From the NCBI RefSeq assembly GCF_018138715.1, contig NZ_JAGSHX010000004.1:1-64000 (forward strand): DNA of 64,000 bases, in the 5' to 3' direction. The notes under the pieces were generated by a model. It did no database searches and was not told where the DNA came from. It saw only the letters and a list, made by a program, of their open reading frames with translations. Every line of letters starts with the position of its first letter. Positions within the stretch are counted from its first letter, which is position 1. The translations under genes were made by a program, and so were the position numbers. This DNA comes from Streptomyces asiaticus. Its GTDB lineage: Bacteria > Actinomycetota > Actinomycetes > Streptomycetales > Streptomycetaceae. Of the stretch, positions 56,856-64,000 are shown in pieces.

Positions 56856-57169
56856 GTGACCAACACCGCCACCCAGACCCAGACCGACAGCTTCAGCGCG
56901 CTCAGCGACTGCTTCAGCGCAGATCTCGCCGCCTTCATCTCCGAGGAGACACCGCACAACCCGACCCCGAACGAGTTCATCGACCTGGTCGAACGCGTCC
57001 GCGACGTCCTCGGCACGGCCAGCGTCGGCAACTCGCAAGACGTGGCGAGGACCTGGACCACGCCGCCACTCGCCTCACCGACGCCCTCACCAGCACCGAG
57101 GGCGACCAACGGTGCCTGCTGGCCCGGGCGCGCATCCACCTGCGGGAGGCGCTCGAGGCGATTCGCTGA
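56856..57169 (+). pseudogene. Small uncharacterised protein, one frameshift
   Basis: GTG 56856 (RBS AGGACGGGGA) gives TNTATQTQTDSFSALSDCFS, EETPHNPTPNEFIDLVERVR and DVLGTASVGNSQDVA. A lost base near 57049 restores DLDHAATRLTDALTSTEGDQ and ARARIHLREALEAIR with a stop at 57169. A wholly helical protein of about 104 residues seen in actinobacterial accessory regions; function unknown. Same strand as the P-loop kinase, 18 nt after it. Confidence 0.4.
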
Positions 57170-57263
57170 CCGTGTGCTGAGCGCACTCTGTGCCGCCCCG
57201 ATCCCGTGCCCCGGGGCCGGGGCGGTCGCAGTGACCCCTCAACCACGAGAAGCACGAACGGAG

Positions 57264-57589
57264 ATGGACGTCATGGGCCCGCCTTCCCACAAGGTCGACG
57301 TCCCGCTCTGGAGCACCGCCCAGCCCGGCCTACGCGGTGTGCGCGTCTTCACCGGCCCCGCCGACAGCCGCAGCACCGCCGTCCGGACCGCGTACGAGGT
57401 CTACGACGCAGCTCCCCGCCATGTAGCAGGCCGGACTCGAGCCCCCCGGCAAGCGGCCGGCCGGACAGATGGAACGCCCGCGGCTACCGGCCCGACTGGG
57501 AGCCGGACTGGCCCGCCACGACGGCCGGCCACTGGAACGACCCGTACAGCCGGGTCCACGTCGCCGACAACGGCGACCTCGAGCTGTAG
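57264..57589 (+). pseudogene. Small uncharacterised protein, frameshifted
   Basis: ATG 57264 gives DVMGPPSHKVDVPLWSTAQP, GLRGVRVFTGPADSRSTAVR and TAYEVYDAA; after a shift near 57420 it reads RPDRWNARGYRPDWEPDWPA and AGHWNDPYSRVHVADNGDLE with a stop at 57589. No known domain; the aromatic, proline-rich C-terminus recurs in Streptomyces mobile-element proteins. Function unknown. Confidence 0.35.
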
Positions 57590-57684
57590 ATCCGCCCCGG
57601 GACAGGCGCACATCGGCGTCCAAACCAGTTCGCCTGCCCCGGGCCCATCCCAACCCGTACGAGACGAGAGGGAGATCCCCCAGT

Positions 57685-58048
57685 ATGGACTCCGTCCCGC
57701 GTGCACAGGCCCGAATCGGGCAGCGCGCACTCTTACTGGCCACCGCCGCCGTCCCGGTGACCGGCTGGACCGTCCACGCCATCGCCCTGCACCGGCGCCT
57801 GGCCGCCGCGCAGAAGGACCCGCTCACCGGGCTGCTGCGCCGCGACGCCTACACCGCCCGGGCCCGGCAGGTCCTTCGCCGCCACGGCGACGATGTGTGC
57901 GTGGTCCTGGTCGACCAGGACCACTTCAAGGACGTCAACGACGCGCTTGGCCACCCGGCCGGGGACGCGGTGCTGCGTGCGACCGCCGACCGGCTCACGG
58001 CCTGGGCCGGACCCCGAGCGGCTGTCGGCAGGCTGGGCGGTGACGACC
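57685..58048 (+). pseudogene. GGDEF-domain protein, N-terminal part of a split gene
   Basis: From ATG 57685 a short TM segment (ALLLATAAVPVTGWTVHAIA) precedes a GGDEF domain: KDPLTGLLRRDAYTARARQV, VVLVDQDHFKDVNDALGHPA, GDAVLRATADRL and AVGRLGGDD. The sequence breaks inside the GGDEF motif itself (GGDDQ then unrelated). The missing C-terminus is found at 59518-59673. An intact protein would have been a small membrane-anchored diguanylate cyclase, making c-di-GMP. Confidence 0.7.
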
Positions 58049-58277
58049 AATTGACCAAAGTCAGGAGCAGTCGGTGGACGTCAGCTACTTCGGTGCCCAC
58101 GGGCACGTTCCGCTGCGCGTGGCCCTGCTGCTGGCTGCGGTGGGGGGCATCCTGCTCACCGGGCTGGCGGGCAGCGCGCGGATCATGCAGTTGCGCGCGA
58201 CCGCCCGCAAGCATCGCCGGGCCCACCACAGGGCTGTGAAGGCCGGGGCCAAGGACTCGTCGAAGGCCCGGCGGTAG
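58049..58277 (+). pseudogene. LapA-type membrane protein, C-terminal fragment
   Basis: NxxxSVDVSYFGAHGHVPLR then VALLLAAVGGILLTGLAGSA and RIMQLRATARKHRRAHH is the second half of a LapA/DUF1049 protein (the FxxxxxxVPL turn and last TM). The first TM is missing; the fragment joins the broken GGDEF motif directly. ATG 58074 could start a 67-residue peptide but has no RBS. Confidence 0.55.
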
Positions 58278-58283
58278 CCCGGA

Positions 58284-59294
58284 CTACCGGGAGCCCGCCA
58301 CAGGGCGCGACTTGTAGAAGGACTCCTCCAGGTAGGCGGTCTCGTGCGGCTGGTAGGGCTCCTCCAAGTAGGCGGCCTCGTCTTCGTCGAGTTCGACGTC
58401 CACCGCGGCGACCGCGTCGGCCAGCTGGGCCGGCTTGGTGACCCCGACGACGGGCGAGGTCACCGCCGGGTTGCGCATGACCCAGGCCAGGGCGACCTGG
58501 GCCGGGGACAGACCCCGCTTGCCCGCGATCTCGTGGACGCGCTCGGCCACTGCCTGGTCCCCGTCGCGGTAGAGGATCTTGCCGCCCTCGTCGGTCTCGG
58601 CACGCGCCGTGGCGGTGTCCCGGGCCCGCGTCAGCCTGCCCCGCGCCAGCGGGCTCCACGGGATCACGCCGATGCCCTGGTCGGCGCAGAGCGGGAGCAT
58701 CTCCCGCTCTGCTTCTCGGTGGATGAGGTTGTAGTGGTCCTGCATCGACACGAACCGGGTCCAGCCGTTCAGGTCAGCCAGGTACAGGGCCTTGGCGAAC
58801 TGCCAGGCGTACATGGAAGAGGCTCCGATGTAGCGGACCTTCCCGGACTTGACCACGTCGTGCAGCGCCTCGAGGGTTTCCTCGATCGGGGTGTCGTAGT
58901 CCCAGCGGTGGATCTGGTACAGGTCGATGTAGTCGGTCCCCAGTCGCTTCAGGGAGGCGTCGAGCTCGGCGAAGATCGCCTTGCGGGACAGCCCGGCGCC
59001 GTTCGGGCCGGGGCGCATCCGCATCCAGACCTTGGTGGAGAGAACGACCTCCTCGCGCCGGGTGAAGTCCTTGACCGCCTGGCCGACGATCTCCTCGCTG
59101 CTTCCGGCGCTGTACCCATTGGCCGTGTCGAGGAAGTTGACGCCGCCCTCGAGGGCCTGCTTGATGATGTCCCGGCTGGCGTCCGCGCCCAGCGACCAGG
59201 GCTCGCCGCCCCGGGCCGGCTCGCCGAAGCTCATGCAGCCGAGGGTGATGGCGGAGACTTCCAGTCCGGTCGTTCCGAGCTTGATGTATCGCAT
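58284..59294 (-). CDS. Aldo/keto reductase
   Basis: Intact protein of 336 residues, TIM-barrel NADPH-dependent reductase. MRYIKLGTTGLEVSAITLGC opens it; the catalytic tetrad is Asp and Tyr in NFLDTANGYSAGSSEEIVG, Lys in VVLSTKVWMRM and His in YQIHRWD; the cofactor site includes GVIPWSPLARGRL and VTSPVVGVTKPAQL. The C-terminus has the near-repeat YLEEPYQPHETAYLEESFY. ATG 59294 was chosen, since an upstream ATG would place the promoter-like sequence inside the gene. It reads against the GGDEF pieces that flank it. Confidence 0.85.
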   Translation of the reverse strand: MRYIKLGTTGLEVSAITLGCMSFGEPARGGEPWSLGADASRDIIKQALEGGVNFLDTANGYSAGSSEEIVGQAVKDFTRREEVVLSTKVWMRMRPGPNGAGLSRKAIFAELDASLKRLGTDYIDLYQIHRWDYDTPIEETLEALHDVVKSGKVRYIGASSMYAWQFAKALYLADLNGWTRFVSMQDHYNLIHREAEREMLPLCADQGIGVIPWSPLARGRLTRARDTATARAETDEGGKILYRDGDQAVAERVHEIAGKRGLSPAQVALAWVMRNPAVTSPVVGVTKPAQLADAVAAVDVELDEDEAAYLEEPYQPHETAYLEESFYKSRPVAGSR

Positions 59295-59301
59295 GTTTCG
59301 G

Positions 59302-59332
59302 AACCTAGGAGTTGGAGTGCGCTCTAACGCAA
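59302..59332 (-). promoter_or_regulatory. MerR-type promoter of the aldo/keto reductase
   Basis: On the minus strand TTGCGT (59327-59332) and TAGGTT (59302-59307) are separated by exactly 19 bp, the overlong spacer typical of MerR-controlled promoters. The spacer region contains the dyad TTGGAGTGCGCTCTAA (59312-59327 on plus), which resembles operators placed before MerR-controlled oxidoreductase genes. A second, conventional TTGACA/TACTGG pair lies upstream at 59400-59427. Confidence 0.5.
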
Positions 59333-59517
59333 ATTCGGAGACGTGGGGCATGCGCGCCCTGTCAGGTTTCGACCGTTTCGGCCAGACGTACCAGAGAACC
59401 CAGTAGTAGCGAGTAACAAACTGTCAATTCTCGGCCGCGCGCGTGGGGCACTACTCAGCCTCCCGACGACAAACCGCCCTCGCGGGTCCGTCGCCACGAC
59501 CGATCATCGCTCGATCA

Positions 59518-59673
59518 CTAATTCTGTTGCAGCGGGCCGCCGACGCGGCCCTCTACGAGGGCAAGCACTCCGGCCGCGCGCACCTCGCCACCAAGAAGCA
59601 CGCGACGGCGCCGTCCATCAACGGCCGACGCGCGGGCCGCCCGGGCACGCACCTGTGGGGGCGAGCCACATGA
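59518..59673 (+). pseudogene. GGDEF-domain protein, C-terminal part of the split gene
   Basis: LILLQRAADAALYEGKHSGR then AHLATKKHATAPSINGRRAG and a stop at 59673 is the final helix of a GGDEF domain (LLxxADxALYxxKxxGR) with a short tail. The domain core is missing here but present at 57685-58048. Its stop overlaps the next ATG (ATGA at 59670), as for an original operon. Confidence 0.65.
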
Positions 59674-59803
59674 GCGCCGCCAAGCCCGTGCTGCCGGATG
59701 GCGACTGGATCCGCGGCATCGGCATCAAGCAGCCGTGGGCCACCTGCATCCTCACCGGCGCCAAGACGATCGAGAGCCGCTCCGGGTCCACGAGGATCCC
59801 TAG
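59670..59803 (+). pseudogene. ASCH-domain protein, N-terminal fragment
   Basis: SAAKPVLPDGDWIRGIGIKQ then PWATCILTGAKTIESRSGST has the ASCH start (IxxxQPWAxxILTGxKTIExRS), whose Gly-x-Lys loop contacts RNA in this PUA-like fold. It is cut after about 45 residues by the left inverted repeat of the IS982-derived cassette. Confidence 0.65.
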
Positions 59804-59861
59804 ATGATCAATTCCAAGGGATCGGCTGCGTGCATGAGGTGAGGGAGCCCAAAGTGCTGTT

Positions 59862-60074
59862 GTGAGGCCAGACTTGGACTCTCTCGCCACCGCACTGTAC
59901 GTGAAATCCGACGACCTGCTGAGGGCATCACCGCATCTCGCGCCGTGGCGACCGGCTGTCGGGATCACCCCCAAACTCACCGACGCCGAGCTGGTCACCC
60001 TCGCGGTGATGCAGGCTGGCGCGGGCCCACTTCTTGGTCACACTCGAAGAACCCGCATGGCCCGCTCCGCGTGA
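59862..60074 (+). pseudogene. IS982-family transposase, N-terminal fragment
   Basis: GTG 59862: RPDLDSLATALYVKSDDLLR then ASPHLAPWRPAVGITPKLTD and AELVTLAVMQA is the conserved N-terminus of actinobacterial IS982 transposases (DLDxLxTALYVKxDDxL, LSDAELVTLAVMQ). After VMQAGAG the sequence no longer fits, and the DDE domain is missing. Confidence 0.7.
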
Positions 60075-60093
60075 GGGCCGGTAATCGTGCAGA

Positions 60094-60807
60094 TCATGGT
60101 TGGCGGGCGGGATGGGTGTTCTCCTCCGCCAGCAGGAACGCCGCAACCGCCTTTGTGAACGCCTCCGGCGCTGCGCGGTGGATCAGGTGCCCGACCGGGG
60201 TGGTGACCATGTGCCCGCCGGGGATGCGGCGTGCCAACTCGGCGACGCCGTCCTGGGACACGTGGCTGTGTGGACCGCCGGCCACCACGAGGGTCTCGGC
60301 GGTGATCTGGCTGAGTTGCTCCAGCCACCTGGGATCGGGCTGGTCGATCTGCCGCCTGACGGCCAGCACCACCTCCCAGTCGAAGGTCAGGTCGCCGTCC
60401 GGCCTGGCCGGGGTATTCGGCTCCCGGGGACGGGGGGCCGACACATCCTCCAGGACCAGTCGGCTCACCCGCTGTGGGTGATCTTGTGCGAGCAGGTAGG
60501 CCACGACCCCGCCCATGGAATGCCCGATCAGATCCACGGGGCCCAGTCCCAGCGCGTCCAAGAACCGCAGCACATCGGCCCGCATGAGTTCGAGCGAGTA
60601 GTTCCCCGGCCAGTCGCTCCGGCCGTGCCCACGCATGTCGAGGGCATACACCCGTCGGCTGTGGGCAAGGACGGGCACCACCTGCTCCCAGTCGGTGGCA
60701 TTCTCGCCCAGCGCGTGAACCAGCACGAGCGGCGGAGCATCCTGCGGACCCGACACCTGATAGGCCAGCCGAATCCCCCTCACGTCGACCAAGCGGTGAT
60801 CAACCAT
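60094..60807 (-). CDS. Alpha/beta hydrolase
   Basis: Intact 237-residue hydrolase. RLAYQVSGPQDAPPLVLVHA then LGENATDWE carries the oxyanion HAxG-like loop; YALDMRGHGRSD, IGHSMGGVVAYLLA (nucleophile Ser) and PVGHLIHRAAPEAF (catalytic His) follow; VVAGGPHSHVSQDG lies at the acid position. Similar to small esterases and lactonase-like enzymes. ATG 60807. It is in the same direction as the VOC gene, 150 nt downstream of it, and both lie between IS982 terminal repeats. Confidence 0.82.
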   Translation of the reverse strand: MVDHRLVDVRGIRLAYQVSGPQDAPPLVLVHALGENATDWEQVVPVLAHSRRVYALDMRGHGRSDWPGNYSLELMRADVLRFLDALGLGPVDLIGHSMGGVVAYLLAQDHPQRVSRLVLEDVSAPRPREPNTPARPDGDLTFDWEVVLAVRRQIDQPDPRWLEQLSQITAETLVVAGGPHSHVSQDGVAELARRIPGGHMVTTPVGHLIHRAAPEAFTKAVAAFLLAEENTHPARQP

Positions 60808-60957
60808 GTCCGGAGGATATGCGGTAGGGGCCTGCCGGAGTATCGGCGTTCACAGGCGGCTGAACCGCCACCGCGGTCAGTATCCCGGGGCCTCAGCCAC
60901 ACAGCACGGCCCCGATCTTCCATAGCCGACCACGTCGTAACCCTTGGCAGTGATCAC

Positions 60958-61353
60958 CTAGTTGGACGGTGCCAGGGTGCGCACGACGTCGAACTCGTTG
61001 CCCTCGGGGTCGGCCATGACCACCCAGCTCCGGCCAGGGCCCTGGCCCACGTCCGCCTTGGTGGCGCCAAGGCCAACCAGCCTGGCCACCTCGTCGTCGG
61101 TACTGCCGTCGATCGGGCTGACGTCCAGGTGGAGACGGTTCTTCACGGTCTTGCCCTCGGGCACCCGGATAAAGAGCAGGGTGGGCGGCATCTGGCGGGC
61201 CCGGACCTCCTCGACGGTCGGCTCCCAGGAACCGATCTCGACCTTGCCCTCGCTCCGGTCGATCACCTTGAAGCCCAGGACCGCGCACCAGAAGGCCGCG
61301 AGCCGCTCCGGATCGTGGCAGTCGACAACCAACTCGGTGAACCTACTGGTCAT
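60958..61353 (-). CDS. VOC-family (glyoxalase-like) protein
   Basis: Intact 131-residue vicinal-oxygen-chelate protein. FTELVVDCHDPERLAAFWCA then VLGFKVIDRSEGKVEIGSWE is the first beta-alpha-beta-beta-beta unit and NRLHLDVSPIDGSTDDEVAR then VVMADPEGNEFDVVRTL the second. Metal ligands of glyoxalases are only partly kept, as in antibiotic-binding and unassigned VOC proteins. ATG 61353 follows GGGGGAGT. Cargo of the IS982-derived cassette. Confidence 0.8.
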   Translation of the reverse strand: MTSRFTELVVDCHDPERLAAFWCAVLGFKVIDRSEGKVEIGSWEPTVEEVRARQMPPTLLFIRVPEGKTVKNRLHLDVSPIDGSTDDEVARLVGLGATKADVGQGPGRSWVVMADPEGNEFDVVRTLAPSN

Positions 61354-61457
61354 TACTCCCCCAGACAGTGCGGACGGAGGACACAGCCTATGGGGCCGCG
61401 CCACCCCTCCGGTCCGGAACCCCTACGACCACCAACCCTTGGAAGCGATCATCTAGG

Positions 61458-62174
61458 AAATCCTTTGTGTCTCAAGTAGGTAACTGAGAAGCCGTTGTCG
61501 GCGTCGTTTCCGGTGTCAAGGATCCTGGTCTTGGGCTTGGTCGGGTTCTTGCCCAGGCGGACCGGTCGGCCGTAGCGGCGCCCCCAGTCCTCGTCGACCA
61601 GCCCCTCCAGCAAGTGAGGGGAGGTGCCGGCGATTTCTTCCAGTGCGGCGCGGACCGCCTCGGTGATCAGCTCCAGGCGGGTCAGATCCCGCACCGCGGC
61701 CAGGACATGGGTGGAGTCGGTGCGCTGCGTGGTGCGTTCCCGCACGAGGCCGGCCTCCTTGAGGCGGGCCAGTGCGAGGTCGAGGAGGCGGTCGGCGCGG
61801 TCGCCTTCGGCGAGACGGTCTCGGAAGTCGGCCAGCACGCTGTGGTGGAAGCCGGGGTCGTCCAGCTCCATGGCCATGGCGTACTTGACGTCGATGCGGC
61901 AGCGGACCGCCTCGGCGGCCTGCCGGTCCGACAGGCCCAGCAGGAACTGCAGGACACAGACGGTGGCCAGTTGAGCAGGCGAGAGACCCGGACGCCCATC
62001 ACGCGGGTACCAGTCGGCGAAGTCCTCGTCACACCACAGTCCATCCAGCCGGCCGCGCACCCATATCGCCGTCGTACCACCCGGGTTACTCGCCCGCGCG
62101 ACCTGCACGGTCAGAGGCGGGACATGCTCACCGGAACGCGGGCGCAGGGACAACGGGCACCTCGACAACCGCAT
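61458..62174 (-). pseudogene. IS1182-family transposase, N-terminal part
   Basis: SLRPRSGEHVPPLTVQVARA, WCDEDFADWYPRDGRPGLSP, LQFLLGLSDRQAAEAVRCRI, DVKYAMAMELDDPGFHHSVL and ADFRDRLAEGDRADRLLD are the DUF772 N-terminal domain of IS1182/IS5-like transposases, and QRTDSTHVLAAVRDLTRLEL holds the first catalytic Asp (TDSTH). The gene is cut at about 61458 by the right repeat of the IS982-derived cassette; the chance stop is at 61449. The start may be TTG 62153 instead of ATG 62174. Confidence 0.75.
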
Positions 62175-62364
62175 CGCTCATCGGAACTACCCGAGCATGC
62201 CCGTTGACCATGCTGCCGCACCGCGAAACTCCAAGATCCCCGACAGAGTCAAGCTAAGGGGAGCTGACACAGAGGCGGAGACAGCCTCCTCTGGGTGGAG
62301 GATCGGCCACGGACCTGAGCGAAAAGCGGTCGCGCTCCTGACAAGCGCGCCGTAGCGTGCGCGC

Positions 62365-63018
62365 GTGGACGTTGGAGATCCGAAGGAATTGGTCCGGCGT
62401 GGGTATGACGTGCTCTCGGAGCACTATGAGCGGGAGTTTGGCAGCGAGACGAAGTACGGCTCGTGGATTGAGGAGTTGCTCGGTCGGCTCCCTGAGGCAG
62501 GCACTGTCCTGGACATCGGGTGCGGCAACGGTGTGCCCGTAGCACGGTCCCTGGTCGCGGCGGGTCACCGCGTGACGGGCGTCGACATCAGCGAGGTCCA
62601 GATCCGCAGGGCCCGGGAGCTTGTACCGGGCGCCGACTTTATCCGGGCTGATGCCACGACGTTGGAGCTCCCCCAAGGGAGCTTCGACGCCGTCGTCTGC
62701 CTGTATGCCCTGATCCATGTTCCTGTGGAGGAACAGCCGGCCTTGCTGGACCGGGTCGCTTCCTGGCTGCGGCCTGGAGGTTGGTTCCTGAGCACCACCG
62801 GGCATCGGGCTTGGGCCGGGACCGATGAGAACTGGCTCGGCGGTGGGGCCGCTATGTGGTGGAGTCACGCCGATGCCGAAACGAACCGCGCATGGCTCGT
62901 GCAGGCCGGTTTTGACGTGGTCCACGAGGAGTTCGTGCCCGAGGGCGACAGCGGCCACGTCCTGTTCTGGGCTCGGCTCCGCGCCTGCCGCCGTGAGGAT
63001 GATGAGGTGGCAGGGTGA
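62365..63018 (+). CDS. Class I SAM-dependent methyltransferase
   Basis: Intact 217-residue methyltransferase. Motif I TVLDIGCGNGVPVARSLVAA, motif II VTGVDISEVQIRRARELVPG, motif III ADFIRADATTLELPQGSFDA and post-motifs VVCLYALIHVPVEEQPALLD and WLRPGGWFLSTTGH. GTG 62365 has no clear Shine-Dalgarno sequence and may be leaderless. It overlaps the kinase by GTGA at 63015. Target unknown; a small molecule is most likely. Confidence 0.83.
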   Translation: MDVGDPKELVRRGYDVLSEHYEREFGSETKYGSWIEELLGRLPEAGTVLDIGCGNGVPVARSLVAAGHRVTGVDISEVQIRRARELVPGADFIRADATTLELPQGSFDAVVCLYALIHVPVEEQPALLDRVASWLRPGGWFLSTTGHRAWAGTDENWLGGGAAMWWSHADAETNRAWLVQAGFDVVHEEFVPEGDSGHVLFWARLRACRREDDEVAG

Positions 63019-63977
63019 CCAACCACGATAAGGCGGCGGCTGTCCGGCCGTTGACACTGGCTTGGGTGAGGCGGCACCTGGAGGTCGGCGAACGGATCGT
63101 CAGAACCGAGGCGCTGCACGGCGGCATCACTGCCGAAATGCGGAGGCTGACCATCGGCACGCGGGACGGAGGCACCCGTGACCTGGTGCTGCGGAGCTTC
63201 GTCGACCCGTTCTACGTGGAGCACGCCGAGGACTGGCTGACCAGGGAGGCCGGCGCTTTGACCCTGCTCCCGGGGACCGGCGTGCCGGCTCCTGGACTGG
63301 TCGCGGTTGATCCGACCGCCGCGCATTGCGAGTATCCATCGCTCCTGATGTCACATCTGGCGGGCCGGACGGTCCTCGACGATGAGGGATTGGAGACGCG
63401 TGTCCCTCTGCTGGCCCGTCAACTCGTGGCGATCCACGCGGTGCGACCCGCCGAGCGGCCCCGGAAGTATGTGGCGTTGACGACCGCCGACACCGTCGTC
63501 ATTCCGAAGGGCGCCGACACGACGGCATGGGCCGCGGCGATCGACGTGATCAGCCAGCCCGTTCCGCCCTATGAAGGGCGATTCCTGCACCGGGACTTCC
63601 AACCCGGCAACGTGCTGTTCGACGTGCCGCCTGGGAGGTCGGCGGGTGCCCGGATCACCGGCGTCGTCGACTGGGCAGCGACCTCCTGGGGCCCGGCGGA
63701 TCTCGATGTGGCGCACTGCTCCGTCAATCTCGCGCTGCTGCACGGCCCGGCGTGGGGTCTGCGGTTCACTGAGGCGTATGAGGAGGCCGGCGGGATGCTG
63801 GCCGCGGCCACGAGCGAGCGGCTGTACTGGCAGGTGCGGGACGGCCTGGCGTCCTCAGAAGAAGTGCAGTTCGTGGCGCAGCAATGGCGGGAGGCAGGGA
63901 GGACAGAGCTGACGACGCGAGCCGTGGAGGAGCGACTGGATGCCTATGTCACCACCCTGATGGACACGCTGGGCTGA
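63015..63977 (+). CDS. Aminoglycoside-phosphotransferase-family kinase
   Basis: Intact 320-residue APH-fold protein. TLAWVRRHLEVGERIVRTEA then LHGGITAEMRRLTIG forms the N-lobe; GRFLHRDFQPGNVLFDVPPG is the catalytic HRDxxxxN loop and TGVVDWAATSWGPADLDVAH the metal-binding Asp and following helix. It is translationally coupled to the methyltransferase. Family members phosphorylate aminoglycosides, macrolides or small metabolites such as homoserine; a resistance role is plausible because a modifying methyltransferase is coupled to it, but this is not proven. Confidence 0.82.
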   Translation: MTNHDKAAAVRPLTLAWVRRHLEVGERIVRTEALHGGITAEMRRLTIGTRDGGTRDLVLRSFVDPFYVEHAEDWLTREAGALTLLPGTGVPAPGLVAVDPTAAHCEYPSLLMSHLAGRTVLDDEGLETRVPLLARQLVAIHAVRPAERPRKYVALTTADTVVIPKGADTTAWAAAIDVISQPVPPYEGRFLHRDFQPGNVLFDVPPGRSAGARITGVVDWAATSWGPADLDVAHCSVNLALLHGPAWGLRFTEAYEEAGGMLAAATSERLYWQVRDGLASSEEVQFVAQQWREAGRTELTTRAVEERLDAYVTTLMDTLG

Positions 63978-64000
63978 GCCAAGGCGGTCCAGGGTGGGCC

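Larger units (their letters stand above)
59799..61457. mobile_element. IS982-derived cassette carrying two unrelated genes
   Basis: Left end CCTAGATGATCaaTTCCAAG plus GG (59799-59820) and right end (61436-61457, reverse complement) match in 20 of 22 positions. Inside are the first 50 codons of an IS982-type transposase in the normal position and direction, an alpha/beta hydrolase and a VOC protein; the rest of the transposase is gone. The IS982 tail at 49621-49705, where the stop is followed by a similar terminal repeat, supports the assignment of the right end. Flanks differ (ASCH gene left, IS1182 transposase right), so no simple target duplication is seen, though CTAG is present at both ends. 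Confidence 0.6.

Overview
The window is very GC-rich, with G or C in most third codon positions, GTG starts, ATGA/GTGA gene overlaps and protein families typical of Streptomyces and close relatives. It looks like an accessory stretch (chromosome arm, integrated element or large plasmid) rather than core chromosome: at least nine kinds of transposase or recombinase debris lie between ordinary metabolic, regulatory and resistance genes. No rRNA, tRNA, CRISPR array or replication origin was recognised.

Layout. 0-6 kb: a run of genes (class III aminotransferase, MFS transporter, cyclase-family hydrolase, F420/LLM oxidoreductase, hemolysin III, MerR regulator), each readable only across one or more 1-nt frameshifts. 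6-8 kb: duplicated noncoding DNA, a Tn3 transposase end and gene scraps. 8.6-10.1 kb: an orphan MurE-type Mur ligase with three frameshifts. 11.3-14.1 kb: a two-gene NTPase conflict locus, a trypco2-domain protein coupled to a trypsin-NACHT protein. 14.7-18.6 kb: mosaic scraps, a secreted inhibitor-like protein and a complete IS701-type element bounded by CTAG. 19.5-20.2 kb: an APH-fold kinase with a probable leaderless promoter.

20.2-28.7 kb: the structural centrepiece, two opposed Tn554-like modules, each with a short and a long tyrosine recombinase. The plus-strand module (about 20939-25236) sits inside the long recombinase gene of the minus-strand module; the severed 3 prime end of that gene lies on the far side, and the site can be rebuilt to the base. 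A third recombinase tail and a methyltransferase scrap flank it.

28.7-33 kb: a DUF6192 pseudogene, small unknown proteins, an MFS exporter and a GNAT scrap. 33-40.6 kb: a mostly intact redox and catabolic block: XRE regulator diverging from a DJ-1/Hsp31 protein, an aldehyde dehydrogenase overlapping a fumarase/aspartase-superfamily lyase, then a MarR regulator diverging from an epoxide-hydrolase-like enzyme and an NAD(P)-binding epimerase. 40.6-47.2 kb: inhibitor and repeat-family scraps, a DUF998 membrane protein, a secreted SGNH esterase cut by an ISL3 remnant, an Lrp regulator diverging from an SDR, and a frameshifted amidohydrolase. 47.4-49.7 kb: replication-relaxation and TOPRIM remnants and an IS982 tail. 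49.7-56 kb: an inositol-monophosphatase-fold protein lacking key metal ligands, and an intact two-component system diverging from an ABC transporter (probable envelope-stress or peptide-resistance module). 56.4-59.8 kb: small genes and a GGDEF gene split by a block holding an aldo/keto reductase with a MerR-type promoter. 59.8-61.5 kb: an IS982-derived cassette whose inverted repeats enclose an alpha/beta hydrolase and a VOC protein. 61.5-64 kb: an IS1182 remnant and a methyltransferase overlapping an APH-family kinase.

Frameshifts cluster in the first 18 kb, often at homopolymers, while most long genes after 19 kb are intact. True decay and sequence error cannot be separated from the sequence alone.
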